From NCBI GenBank assembly GCA_964618065.1, contig CAZTZK010000016.1:1-19016 (forward strand): a stretch of 19,016 nt of DNA, in the 5' to 3' direction. This stretch comes from M55B174 sp964618065. GTDB taxonomy: Bacteria; Patescibacteriota; Minisyncoccia; CAIUEV01; JAHKAQ01. The notes under the pieces are model-generated. The model was not told the origin of the DNA and searched no databases. It saw only the letters and a list, made by a program, of their open reading frames with translations. This document shows positions 6,173 to 14,389 of this stretch, in pieces; position 1 is the first letter of the stretch; each line of letters starts with the position of its first letter. Made by a program: the position numbers and the translations under genes.

Positions 6173-8761
6173 ATGAATCCGCCCATTTATTGGCACAATC
6201 AAAGTATTGCTGATATGGAAGCGCTAACCGAAAGTAATATTAAAAAAGGGTTAACTGAAAAAGAAGTTAGAAAAAGATTAAAAAAATTTGGGAGAAACAG
6301 AATCAGTCAACGTAAATTATCCCCTCGGATTAAGATATTTTTTCATCAGTTTGCTAGTCCGCTGGTCATCATTTTGTTAATTGCTGGTTTAGTTACTGGT
6401 TATTTGGGGAAATACACAGATACTATTGTTATTTTAGTAGCAGTTTTTATCAATGCTGGTTTTGGGTTTTGGGAAGAAAATAAAGTTTCTAAGATTTTTG
6501 AGAAATTAAGGAATAGATTACAGACCAAAGCAATTGTTTTAAGAAATGGAAGTAAAAAAAAGATTCTGGCAGAGAGATTAGTTAGAGGAGATATTATTTT
6601 TTTTAGAGCCGGAGATAAAATTCCAGCTGATGCCAGAGTTGTTGAAGCTAAAAATCTTAGAGTTGATCAATCAGCAATAACGGGAGAATGGATACCAGTT
6701 GGTAAAAAAACAGATATCTTTGATAGAGATACTCCTTTAACCGAAAGAGATAATTTAGTTTACTCCGGTACTTTAGTGGAAGCTGGAGAGGGTAGAGGAT
6801 TAGTTATTCAAACAGGAGACTACACTGAAACAGGCAAAATTGCCACTTTTTTAGAAGAAACCGTAAAAGACAAAACTCCACTTCAGAAAAAGATGGCTTC
6901 CGTAGGAAAATTTGCAGCTGTTTCAATCAGTTTAATTTGTCTCGTTTTGTTTTTAGTTGGAGTTTCTAGGGGTGAAGATCTTGTCCAGATGTTTGAAGTT
7001 TCTATTGCAGTAGCAGTAGGAGGAATTCCGGAGGCTTTGCCGGTAGTTGTTACTCTAGCTATGGCAATTGGGATGGAACGCTTACTAAAGAAAAAGGGTT
7101 TGATTCGTCGTCTTAGTTCAGTTGAAACTCTAGGGTCTACTTCTGTTATTTGTTTTGACAAAACTAAAACTTTAACTCAAGGGAAAATGATTTTAGAGAA
7201 ATTGGACACTAAGGAAGAAGAAAAGCTTTTAAAAATTGCCGCTCTTTGTAATGAAGCCTTTATCGAAAATCCTCAAGAAGAATATGTGGATTGGAAAATT
7301 AATGGCTCTCCTACTGATAAGGCGATGTTGATAGGTGCTTTTAAAAATGGGATGTCCCAGCCGGATTTGCAAAAAGAATCTCGGGAAATATTTAAACTCC
7401 GTTTTGACTCTAAGCGTAAATATCAAGCTTCGGTTAGAAAAGAAGGTCAGGCATATTTTATTTATGCTACTGGTGCTTCGGAAAAGTTACTTAATTTTTC
7501 TCGAAAAAAAGGGCGTTGGCAAGAAAAAATGGAAAAATTAACAGGACAAGGGTTAAGAGTAGTGGCAGCCGGCTATAAAAAAATTAAAGGTCCTATTAAA
7601 AATGCCAATCAGCTTGAAGAAGCAATGAAGGGGTTACATTTTGTGGGTTTAATGGCTTTCAAGGATCCTCTTAGAAGAGGGATTAAAAAGACTTTTCAAG
7701 TTGCTCAAAAAGCTGGCATTAATCCAATTATAATTACCGGAGACCATCAAAATACAGCTAGAATGATTTTAAAAGAGATTGGAATAAAAATTAAAAGATC
7801 TCAAATTATTACAGGCAATCAGTTGGATAAATTATCTGATAGTGGACTGGCTAAAGTTCTAGCTAAAATTAAAATTTATGCTCGGGCTGAACCCCGACAT
7901 AAAATTAGGATTGTTGATGCTTGGCAGAAAAAAGGTAAAACGGTTGCCATGGTAGGTGACGGGATTAATGATGCTCCGGCAATTAAAAAAGCCAATATTG
8001 GCTTGGCTCAAGGTTCAGGAACAGAGATTGCTAAAGAAGCTGCCGATATGGTGCTTTTGGATGATAGCTTCCGCGCTATTATAAAAGCTGTAGAGGAGGG
8101 CAGGGTAATTTTAGATAATTTAAGAAAATCTGTTTCTTATATGTTGGGCGATACTTTAACCTCAGTTATTATAGTAGGTGGTTCAAAAATAGTTTTTGGC
8201 TGGCCCTTGCCTATATTACCGGCCCAACTTTTATGGAATAATATTGTGGAAGACACCTTTCCTTCTTTGGCTTACGCATTTGAGCCTAAAGAAAAAGGAG
8301 TTATGAAACGAAAACCTTTATCTCCCAAATCTTCTTTTTTTACTAAGGAAATGAAGATTCTAATTTTATTTACAGGCTTAATTGATGAGTTTTTAATTCT
8401 TTATTTATTTTGGTTTGTTTGGGCTAAATTAGGATATGATTTAGATCACGCTCGCACTCTTGTTTTTGGAGCTATCTGTCTAGATACATCTTTTGTAGTT
8501 TATTCTTATAAAAATCTCAAGAAAAATATTTGGCAGATTAATCCTTTTTCCAATAAATGGCTTAATTTCTCAGTAATCTTGGTGGCTATTACTTTTTTAG
8601 CAGCTGTTTATTTATCTCCTCTCCAAAAATTGCTCCAAACAACCCCTCTTAATTTAATTGACTGGCTGATGCTCATTGCTGTTTGTATAGCTAGTGTATT
8701 TTTAATTGAAATGACTAAATGGTTTTTTGTTACTGACCGTTTTTTAAAAAAGAAAAATTAA
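6173..8761 (+). CDS. P2-type cation-transporting ATPase with unusual core motifs
   Basis: An 862-residue P-type ATPase, full length for the P2 group: cation-ATPase N-terminal domain (about 5-50), M1-M2 (about 55-100), actuator domain with TGEW at 170-173, M3-M4 with PEALP at 286-290, phosphorylation site DKTKTLT at 329-335, nucleotide domain (FDSKRK, TGASE), TGDHQNT at 522-528, GDGINDAP at 595-602, and M5-M10 (about 655-850). Such pumps move cations across the membrane using a phospho-Asp intermediate. Two near-invariant motifs differ: DKTGTLT has Lys332 for Gly, and TGES has Trp173 for Ser, while Asp329 and Glu172 remain. In M6, NNIVEDTFP replaces the VNLVTDGLP of calcium pumps. Aligning M5 on the Tyr suggests that the Glu and Asn of calcium site I are absent. 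The ion is therefore not assignable. A glycosyltransferase gene follows after 13 bases, probably co-transcribed. Confidence 0.93.
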   Translation: MNPPIYWHNQSIADMEALTESNIKKGLTEKEVRKRLKKFGRNRISQRKLSPRIKIFFHQFASPLVIILLIAGLVTGYLGKYTDTIVILVAVFINAGFGFWEENKVSKIFEKLRNRLQTKAIVLRNGSKKKILAERLVRGDIIFFRAGDKIPADARVVEAKNLRVDQSAITGEWIPVGKKTDIFDRDTPLTERDNLVYSGTLVEAGEGRGLVIQTGDYTETGKIATFLEETVKDKTPLQKKMASVGKFAAVSISLICLVLFLVGVSRGEDLVQMFEVSIAVAVGGIPEALPVVVTLAMAIGMERLLKKKGLIRRLSSVETLGSTSVICFDKTKTLTQGKMILEKLDTKEEEKLLKIAALCNEAFIENPQEEYVDWKINGSPTDKAMLIGAFKNGMSQPDLQKESREIFKLRFDSKRKYQASVRKEGQAYFIYATGASEKLLNFSRKKGRWQEKMEKLTGQGLRVVAAGYKKIKGPIKNANQLEEAMKGLHFVGLMAFKDPLRRGIKKTFQVAQKAGINPIIITGDHQNTARMILKEIGIKIKRSQIITGNQLDKLSDSGLAKVLAKIKIYARAEPRHKIRIVDAWQKKGKTVAMVGDGINDAPAIKKANIGLAQGSGTEIAKEAADMVLLDDSFRAIIKAVEEGRVILDNLRKSVSYMLGDTLTSVIIVGGSKIVFGWPLPILPAQLLWNNIVEDTFPSLAYAFEPKEKGVMKRKPLSPKSSFFTKEMKILILFTGLIDEFLILYLFWFVWAKLGYDLDHARTLVFGAICLDTSFVVYSYKNLKKNIWQINPFSNKWLNFSVILVAITFLAAVYLSPLQKLLQTTPLNLIDWLMLIAVCIASVFLIEMTKWFFVTDRFLKKKN

Positions 8762-8774
8762 AAAGCACATTAGA

Positions 8775-10319
8775 ATGAAAGACGGAAAATTTAAAAAAAT
8801 AAAAAAAATCATCAAAAAATATGGTATCTACTGGGTTCTTGCTCTTGCTACTTTTCTAAGAGTTTTTAGAATTTCTAAGAGAGATTTTTGGTACGATGAA
8901 GCTTTTACCGGAGTTGCCATAAAGGAAAATTTTTCCGGTATGTTAGATATGATTATCCAAGATGTTCATCCTCCGCTTTATTATATCTCTGTTAAATTAT
9001 TTGCCTCTCTTTTTAATTACAGTGTTTTTGGCATTAGATTTTATTCGGCGATTTTAGGAATTCTAGGAATTTGGGCTGTTTATTTATTTGCTAAAGAACT
9101 TTTCAATAAAAAAGTTGCTTTATGGTCCAGCTTTCTAGTTACAATTTCTCCTTTTGCCATTCAATACTCGCAAGAAGCTAGAATGTATTCTATGCTGGGT
9201 TTTTTAATTGTCATCGCTGCCTATTTTTTTATTCGTTGGCTGAAAAGAAATGAAACAATTTCCTATCTTCTCTTTGGAATATTTTTAGGATTATCTTTCT
9301 TGACTCATTACATGGGAATAATTTTTGCTCCTATGTTTTATTTTGTATTTTTAGTTTGGAGATTTAAAGAAAACAAGAGTTTAGACAAAAAATTTGATTT
9401 TAGAAAAATCTTACAAGATCTGATTCCTAAGAAAGAGTTAATCTTTAGCTATTTATTAGCTTTTTTAATTTTTACTCCCTGGCTTAACATTTTTTTAAAG
9501 CACTTTAATGGGAGAGACAACTTACATTGGACTATTCCAGCTACCTTAGGTGATATTTTCCTTAATATTCAAATTTTTATTTTTGGTAGCCCTATAGGAG
9601 AAATGTCTGCTGGAATACCTGAGCCTAATAAATTCTACGGAGTGGCGCCGATAACAGCTTTAATTATGGTAACTATTTTTATTTCCTTGCTAATTCTTTT
9701 TTTATTGAAAAGAGAAAAAGAAAAGATAATTATTGTCCTGCTTCTCTCATTCGGCTTTATGCTGATGGTTTATTTCTTATCTCTACTGGGAAGACATTAT
9801 TTTATTGCTAGATTTTTAATAGCTTCGTCCTACTTTATCTTTATTCTTCTCGGGATTTGGTTATCTAGAATTAAATTTAGATTTTCCATTTATTTTTTAG
9901 TTTTTTATATCTTTTTTCTAGTGAGTATTATGAATGTTGGTTATTCTAAAGGCTTTAACAAGCTAACCGATAATTTAGATAAATATCAAAATAATGATTT
10001 TTATCTACTTAACTCTTTTGATTATGTGATAGCTAAATATTATTTAGGTACTGAGAAATTAACCTTATTTAATATTGATTGGCCGGAATATGATTCCAGT
10101 ATTTGGGCTGCGATAGGCACCAACCTGAAAAAAATTGAGAGGTACGAAGATTTGAAGAATAATAAAAATGCTCTTGTTATTTTTAATAGTCAGTGTTCTT
10201 TTGAAAGTAGAAGTGATAAAAGTTTTGATCCCTATAAAGATAATTTTTCTCTGATTGAAGAATATGAAAATATCAAAATTTATAAATTTAAGGGGAATAG
10301 ATCTAGTGAGAAAAATTAA
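8775..10319 (+). CDS. GT-C family membrane glycosyltransferase (PMT/ArnT-like)
   Basis: A 514-residue polytopic membrane protein with about 11-13 predicted spans. The first extracytoplasmic loop has FWYDEAFTG (38-46), whose Asp-Glu is the usual catalytic acidic pair of GT39/GT83-type enzymes. It is followed by DVHPPLYY (63-70) and, after another span, YSQEARMYSML (131-141), a signature of this superfamily. These enzymes transfer a sugar from a polyprenyl-phosphate carrier to protein, lipid or polysaccharide on the outer face of the membrane. The acceptor cannot be told. A soluble C-terminal segment (about 400-514) is unrecognised. It starts 13 bases after the ATPase stop and likely shares its transcript; nothing in the sequence says the two jobs are linked. 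Confidence 0.87.
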   Translation: MKDGKFKKIKKIIKKYGIYWVLALATFLRVFRISKRDFWYDEAFTGVAIKENFSGMLDMIIQDVHPPLYYISVKLFASLFNYSVFGIRFYSAILGILGIWAVYLFAKELFNKKVALWSSFLVTISPFAIQYSQEARMYSMLGFLIVIAAYFFIRWLKRNETISYLLFGIFLGLSFLTHYMGIIFAPMFYFVFLVWRFKENKSLDKKFDFRKILQDLIPKKELIFSYLLAFLIFTPWLNIFLKHFNGRDNLHWTIPATLGDIFLNIQIFIFGSPIGEMSAGIPEPNKFYGVAPITALIMVTIFISLLILFLLKREKEKIIIVLLLSFGFMLMVYFLSLLGRHYFIARFLIASSYFIFILLGIWLSRIKFRFSIYFLVFYIFFLVSIMNVGYSKGFNKLTDNLDKYQNNDFYLLNSFDYVIAKYYLGTEKLTLFNIDWPEYDSSIWAAIGTNLKKIERYEDLKNNKNALVIFNSQCSFESRSDKSFDPYKDNFSLIEEYENIKIYKFKGNRSSEKN

Positions 10320-10335
10320 TGGCAAATTTTTCTCA
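10307..10335 (+). terminator. Hairpin overlapping the glycosyltransferase stop codon
   Basis: TGAGAAAAATT (10307-10317) pairs exactly with AATTTTTCTCA (10325-10335) around a 7-base loop. The stem overlaps the TAA at 10317-10319. No U tract follows on the plus strand, so it may instead protect the transcript end. Confidence 0.4.
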
Positions 10336-10504
10336 GGGAAAAAAATTATTATTTTTGGTTTTCTTTAGAGATTCAATCCAGCAAGGGTTTCCACAGATTC
10401 TTTACTTAATTTATTATAGCTGATAAAATTGTTTTACTTTCATTCATTTTTTTGTTCATTTTTGTCTCGTTACTTATTTATTGATCTTGCATTAACTCAA
10501 AGAT

Positions 10505-10549
10505 AAGGAGGGGAGTTATTCACAAGACCATTTTCAATATGGTTTTTTT
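10505..10549 (+). promoter_or_regulatory. Leader with orphan Shine-Dalgarno and attenuator-like hairpin upstream of nrdJ
   Basis: AAGGAGGGGAG (10505-10515) is a near-perfect Shine-Dalgarno but lies about 60 bases before the nrdJ ATG. No ATG, GTG or TTG is at the right distance after it; an ATT at 10518 would open an 11-codon frame ending at TAA 10551-10553. Inside that frame a hairpin ACCAT (10527-10531)/ATGGT (10539-10543) is followed by seven T (10543-10549), the form of an intrinsic terminator. Together they look like a leader controlling nrdJ-cobO. No recognisable cobalamin riboswitch box or paired NrdR boxes were seen in 10320-10574. Confidence 0.35.
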
Positions 10550-10574
10550 ATAAACAAATAAATTCTAATGCCCT

Positions 10575-12737
10575 ATGAATGCTAAAATAAAAAAGATTAA
10601 AAAAAGAAGTGGAGAAACAGTTATTTTCGATCAACAAAAAATTAGCAATGCTATTTTAGCGGCGGGTAAAGCCACCGGAGAATTCAATGCTCGAGAAGCT
10701 GAAAAAATTTCTCAAAAAGTAGCTGAGAAGTTAGATGAAATAGATCAAAGGAGGAAAAAATTATTAGTCGTGGAAGAAATCCAGGATTTAGTAGAAATTA
10801 CTCTCATGAAAGAGAATTATACTAAAACGGCTAAGGCTTATATTCTTTATCGTAAGCAAAAGGAAGAAATAAGAGAAGAAAAGAAAAAAGTTTTGAGCGG
10901 AAAGTCTACAACAATGTCTTTAAGCTTAAATTCTTTGAAAATTTTGGCGGGTAGATATCTTAAAAGAGATCCTGAAACTCAAGCAATAACTGAACTCCCT
11001 GAAGAAATGTTTGGGAGGGTTGCTAAAGTTTTATCAAATGTAGAAAAAAAATATGGTGCTTCAGATTCAAAAGTAAAAGATTACAGAAAGAAGTTTTTAG
11101 AAGCAATGCTCAATCTTGAATTTTTACCGGCTGGCAGGACATTAACCAATGCTGGAACTTCTACCTCTGTTGCTTCTAATTGCATCGTTTTAAATATAGA
11201 GGATAGCTTAAGCGGTATTTTTAAAACTTTGCATGATGCTGCTCTTCTCCAGCAAATAGGATCGGGTATCGGGTTTCCTTTTCATACTTTAAGACCGGCA
11301 GGTAATTTTGCTGAAAGGACTCAAGGCAGAGCTTCTGGTCCGGTTTCCTTTCTTCGAGTTTACGATGAGGCTTTTGGAGTAATTAAACAACAAGGGAGAC
11401 ACGGAGCCAATATGGGAGTTATGAGAGTAGACCATCCCGATATTCTAGATTTTATTCACGCGAAAGAGAAAGAAGGAGAAATCACTAACTTTAATATCTC
11501 TGTAGCTCTTACGGACAAATTTATGGAGAAAGTTAGCAGTAATTCTACGGAGCCTTGGAAATGTAAATTTGGAGATAAAGAAGTGCTACCCCGTAAAATA
11601 ATAAGAGATAAATATGGTAAAGTTACTCAAATTCAAGAAGTAAAAATGACTCCTTCTGAAATTATGTCTGAGATTGCTAATACCAGCTGGTCTAATGGAG
11701 AACCAGGAATAATTTTTATTGATGAGATCAATCGGACCAATCCTTTGCCCGGTCTGGGAGATATTGAGGCGTCTAATCCTTGTGGAGAACAATTTTTACA
11801 TGATGGAGATGTTTGCAATCTTGGATCTGTTAACTTGGCTAAATTTGTTAAAGAAGGAAAAGTTGATTGGCAAAGATTAGAAGAGGTAATTTCTTTAGGA
11901 ACCAGAATGCTAGATAACGTAGTAGATGTCACTGATTTTCCAGTAGATAGAGTAAATAAGATGTTTAGAAAAAACAGGAGGATTGGTTTAGGAATAATGG
12001 GATTTGCTGATTTACTCTTTCAATTAGAGATTCCTTATAATTCAGAAGCGGGTTTTAAGATGGGAGAAAAAGTAATGAAATTTATAAACAAGGTAAGCCA
12101 TGAAACTTCTCAGAAATTGGCTAAAGAAAAAGGTGTTTTTGAAAATTATAGTTTAAGCTCCTGGAAGAAAAAAGGAATTAAGATGAGAAATGCAGCTTGT
12201 ACTTGTATTGCTCCAACTGGAACCATATCTATGATTCCCGAAGTTTCATCTGGAATTGAACCTTATTTTGCTTTAGCTTTTATAAAACAAAGAGTTTTAG
12301 GTGACCAAGATTTTTATTACATCAATCCTTACCTCAAAGAAAAATTAAAAGAGGCAGGAATTTATTCTCAAGAAATCGTTGAAAAGATTCGGAGGGCTGG
12401 TTCCATTCAAGACGTTAAAGAAATTCCTAATAAGATCAAGAAAGTTTTTGTGGGAGCTTTGGATATTGCTCCTGAAGATCACATTAAAATGGACGCTGCT
12501 TTCCAAAAACATGTAGACAATAGTATCTCTAAGACCATCAATCTTCCTAATAACTCTACTCGTTTTGATGTCGTAAAAGCAATTGATTTAGCTTGGAGTC
12601 TAAAATGTAAAGCTTTTACTGTTTATCGTTCCGGGTCAAGGGAAGAAGAAGTTCTTAAAACAGCTGGAGATGAAAAGCCTTCAGAGTCTACCAAAAGTGC
12701 TGTGGGAGTAGGAGAATGTCCTGATTGTAATTTTTAA
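10575..12737 (+). CDS. nrdJ: Adenosylcobalamin-dependent (class II) ribonucleotide reductase
   Basis: A 720-residue class II reductase, converting ribonucleotides to deoxyribonucleotides with a radical generated from adenosylcobalamin, with no separate radical-generating subunit. An ATP-cone regulatory domain occupies about 5-100 (KRSGETVIFDQQKI at its start). The catalytic ten-stranded barrel follows: SNC with redox Cys203, NPCGEQ at 401-406 with the thiyl-radical Cys403 and general-base Glu405, VCNLGSVNL with partner Cys414, and the phosphate-binding PTGTIS at 547-552. The C-terminus carries CPDC (715-718), the thiol relay that re-reduces the active site. It ends there, so the longer Zn-ribbon-like tail with a second CxxC found in many NrdJ proteins is absent. 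The only in-frame start after the stop at 10566 is ATG 10575; it has no Shine-Dalgarno. The cobO gene begins 2 bases after the stop. Confidence 0.95.
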   Translation: MNAKIKKIKKRSGETVIFDQQKISNAILAAGKATGEFNAREAEKISQKVAEKLDEIDQRRKKLLVVEEIQDLVEITLMKENYTKTAKAYILYRKQKEEIREEKKKVLSGKSTTMSLSLNSLKILAGRYLKRDPETQAITELPEEMFGRVAKVLSNVEKKYGASDSKVKDYRKKFLEAMLNLEFLPAGRTLTNAGTSTSVASNCIVLNIEDSLSGIFKTLHDAALLQQIGSGIGFPFHTLRPAGNFAERTQGRASGPVSFLRVYDEAFGVIKQQGRHGANMGVMRVDHPDILDFIHAKEKEGEITNFNISVALTDKFMEKVSSNSTEPWKCKFGDKEVLPRKIIRDKYGKVTQIQEVKMTPSEIMSEIANTSWSNGEPGIIFIDEINRTNPLPGLGDIEASNPCGEQFLHDGDVCNLGSVNLAKFVKEGKVDWQRLEEVISLGTRMLDNVVDVTDFPVDRVNKMFRKNRRIGLGIMGFADLLFQLEIPYNSEAGFKMGEKVMKFINKVSHETSQKLAKEKGVFENYSLSSWKKKGIKMRNAACTCIAPTGTISMIPEVSSGIEPYFALAFIKQRVLGDQDFYYINPYLKEKLKEAGIYSQEIVEKIRRAGSIQDVKEIPNKIKKVFVGALDIAPEDHIKMDAAFQKHVDNSISKTINLPNNSTRFDVVKAIDLAWSLKCKAFTVYRSGSREEEVLKTAGDEKPSESTKSAVGVGECPDCNF

Positions 12738-12739
12738 TC

Positions 12740-13288
12740 ATGATTTTTGTTTTAACTGGTAACGGAAAAGGGAAAACTACTTCTGCGATTGGGATGGGGA
12801 TAAGAGCTGCTGGAGCAGGTAAAAAAGTTTTGATGATTCAGTTTTTTAAGACTGGCAGTTCAGAAAATAAGGTGATTGAAGGTATCAAAAATTTTGAAAT
12901 AAACTCTTTCGGCAGAGCTGGGTTCTATCTCCCACAATCTGAGCTGAAAAAAAATCCCCAACTAAAGAAACAAGGGATTAAACCTCTTTCCGAAAAAGAT
13001 TTAGAGCTTTTTCAACAAGGATTTAGATTAGCACGAGAAAGTGTAGCCTCTGGAGAAAAACAACTTTTAATTTTGGACGAGATCATGACTTGTCTTAAAT
13101 TTGGCATGCTAGAAGAGAAAAAATTGATTAATTTTTTAGATGATTGTAAAGGGAAAATAGATATTGTTTTGACAGGTAGAGATTGCCCACCATCGATAAT
13201 TAGAATTGCCGATTTGGTTACTGAAATGAGAGAAAAGAAGCATCCTTTTAAAAAGGGGCAAAAAGCTAGAAAAGGTATTGAACTTTAA
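12740..13288 (+). CDS. cobO: Cob(I)yrinic acid a,c-diamide adenosyltransferase
   Basis: A 182-residue CobA/CobO-type ATP:corrinoid adenosyltransferase, normal length for the family. The P-loop TGNGKGKTT is at 6-14, a Walker-B-like LLILDEIM follows (about 108-115), then LTGRDCPPSIIRIADLVTEM and the conserved tail KHPFKKGQKARKGIEL. It transfers the adenosyl group of ATP to Co(I) of corrinoids, giving adenosylcobalamin. The gene is 2 bases behind nrdJ, so the pair makes sense: the cofactor enzyme is made with the reductase that uses the cofactor. No corrinoid synthesis genes are in the window, which suggests salvage of an imported corrinoid, an inference. The ATG at 12740 preserves the full N-terminal strand before the P-loop. 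Confidence 0.93.
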   Translation: MIFVLTGNGKGKTTSAIGMGIRAAGAGKKVLMIQFFKTGSSENKVIEGIKNFEINSFGRAGFYLPQSELKKNPQLKKQGIKPLSEKDLELFQQGFRLARESVASGEKQLLILDEIMTCLKFGMLEEKKLINFLDDCKGKIDIVLTGRDCPPSIIRIADLVTEMREKKHPFKKGQKARKGIEL

Positions 13289-13335
13289 GCTAATAATTTT
13301 ACTATTGGGTATTTTCAAAAAATAATCTCGCAATC

Positions 13336-13368
13336 TTTAGAATTATTGCTCTAAAATGAAATTCTAAA
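13336..13368. terminator. Weak hairpin after cobO
   Basis: TTTAGAATT (13336-13344) pairs exactly with AATTCTAAA (13360-13368) around a 15-base loop, 47 bases after the cobO stop. No T tract follows on the plus strand, so terminator function is uncertain. Confidence 0.3.
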
Positions 13369-13444
13369 AAATCTTATTGTTGATTCTTTGCTTAGGTTAT
13401 TTAATTTAATATTAAAAAATATTTTATCTTAGAACTAAATACTA

Positions 13445-13464
13445 TTACGTAATTAATTACGTAA
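13445..13464. promoter_or_regulatory. 20-base perfect palindrome, candidate operator of the iron operon
   Basis: TTACGTAATTAATTACGTAA is a perfect palindrome in the 254-base gap before the iron cluster, 78 bases upstream of its first ATG (13543). Its length and symmetry match operators bound by DtxR-family dimers (about 19-21 bases), and the third gene of the cluster encodes a DtxR-like protein. The sequence itself does not match the published DtxR or MntR consensus. A smaller imperfect repeat, TTAGAA/TTCTAA, lies nearer the start at about 13517-13534. Confidence 0.45.
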
Positions 13465-13542
13465 CTCTTTATTTTTTTTAGAGAACCTCTAAGATAGAGA
13501 ATAGAAATTTATTTTTAGAAGATCTTTTCTAATTTTTTAGAA

Positions 13543-14181
13543 ATGAAGATTAGTATCATTTATGACAATACCGTCTTTAAAAAAAATCTACAAAGTGATT
13601 GGGGATTCTCAGCTCTTATAGAAGAGGAAAATACCCCAAAAATTCTTTTTGATACGGGAGCCAATGGAAAAATTTTGCTTTCCAATCTTGAAAAAATGGG
13701 GATTGATCCGATTTCCATTGATGAAGTTTTTATTTCACACGCTCACTTTGATCATATTGGAGGCCTCTCTGCCTTCTTGAATGTTAATAAAAAAGCTAAA
13801 ATTTATATTCCTCCTTCATTTCATGGTGTCAAAGGAAGGAATACTATCAAAATAGAAAAAGCTTTAAAAATTCACGCCAATATATTTTCTACCGGAGAGC
13901 TAGAAGGAATTGAGCAAAGCTTAGGGATTATCGATGAAAAAGGCACTATTCTAATAGTTGGTTGCTCTCACCCTTATATGGGAACTATTTTGAGTACTGC
14001 GGAAAAATTTGGTAAGATTTATGGTGTAATTGGAGGACTACATGGCTTTTCTGAATTTGATTTGTTCAAAGGCTTAGAAATTATTTGTCCTACTCATTGC
14101 ACTCAGTATAAAAAAGAAATTAAAAAACTCTATCCTCGGCAGTATATTGCTGGAGGAGCGGGAAAAATAATAAATATTTAA
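13543..14181 (+). CDS. Metallo-beta-lactamase-fold hydrolase (MJ0301-like family)
   Basis: A 212-residue cytoplasmic protein with the metallo-beta-lactamase fold. Metal ligands are visible: SHAHFDHIGG with His66, His68, Asp70 and His71; GCSH with His143; GGLHG with His167. DTGANG (37-42) precedes the first motif, and the tail has CPTHC (182-186) and GAGKIINI. This motif order matches the group annotated as 7,8-dihydropterin-6-yl-methyl-4-(beta-D-ribofuranosyl)aminobenzene-phosphate synthase-like proteins, such as archaeal MJ0301. The true substrate of bacterial members is generally unknown. It is shorter than many members (about 250-280), with a compact middle. It is the first gene of a tight cluster with a four-Cys protein, a DtxR-FeoA regulator and FeoB. 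A redox or iron-linked role would be inference from that context. Confidence 0.85.
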   Translation: MKISIIYDNTVFKKNLQSDWGFSALIEEENTPKILFDTGANGKILLSNLEKMGIDPISIDEVFISHAHFDHIGGLSAFLNVNKKAKIYIPPSFHGVKGRNTIKIEKALKIHANIFSTGELEGIEQSLGIIDEKGTILIVGCSHPYMGTILSTAEKFGKIYGVIGGLHGFSEFDLFKGLEIICPTHCTQYKKEIKKLYPRQYIAGGAGKIINI

Positions 14182-14186
14182 TTAAA

Positions 14187-14378
14187 ATGGCTTGTCCTTG
14201 GCATGATTTTTGTCCTCTGAGAAAATTTGAAAAAGAAGGAAAAATAACTTCTCAATGGAGAAAAAAATATTGCGGTACAAAAAACAATTGGAAAAAATGC
14301 AAGAGATACCAAATGGAAGAAAATGGAGAACCTCATTCTGTTTATATGATGCCGGATGGGACAATTATTAAAAAATAG
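14187..14378 (+). CDS. 63-residue four-cysteine protein, probable metal binder
   Basis: A small basic protein with cysteines at positions 3, 9, 29 and 38 (C-x5-C-x19-C-x8-C) and an extra His6. The CPW...CPLRKFEKEGK...W...YC...WKKCKRYQ layout, followed by a C-terminal MMPDGTI element, recalls a widespread family of roughly 60-residue proteins from archaea and anaerobic bacteria, sometimes annotated (probably wrongly) as uracil-DNA glycosylase. Four conserved Cys suggest binding of zinc or an iron-sulfur cluster. It starts 5 bases after the metallo-beta-lactamase-fold gene and ends 11 bases before the regulator, so it is part of the iron operon. The short spacing and the conserved Cys pattern make it a real gene. 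Function is unknown. Confidence 0.78.
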   Translation: MACPWHDFCPLRKFEKEGKITSQWRKKYCGTKNNWKKCKRYQMEENGEPHSVYMMPDGTIIKK

Positions 14379-14389
14379 ATCAAAATAAA

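Noticed and set aside
10320..10574. Cobalamin riboswitch upstream of nrdJ-cobO
   Set aside because: I looked for a B12-box-like element and the multi-stem core and did not see them; the gap is A/T-rich and too simple.
14187..14378. Uracil-DNA glycosylase
   Set aside because: Proteins of this size and Cys pattern sometimes carry that name, but 63 residues cannot hold a glycosylase fold and no catalytic motif is present.
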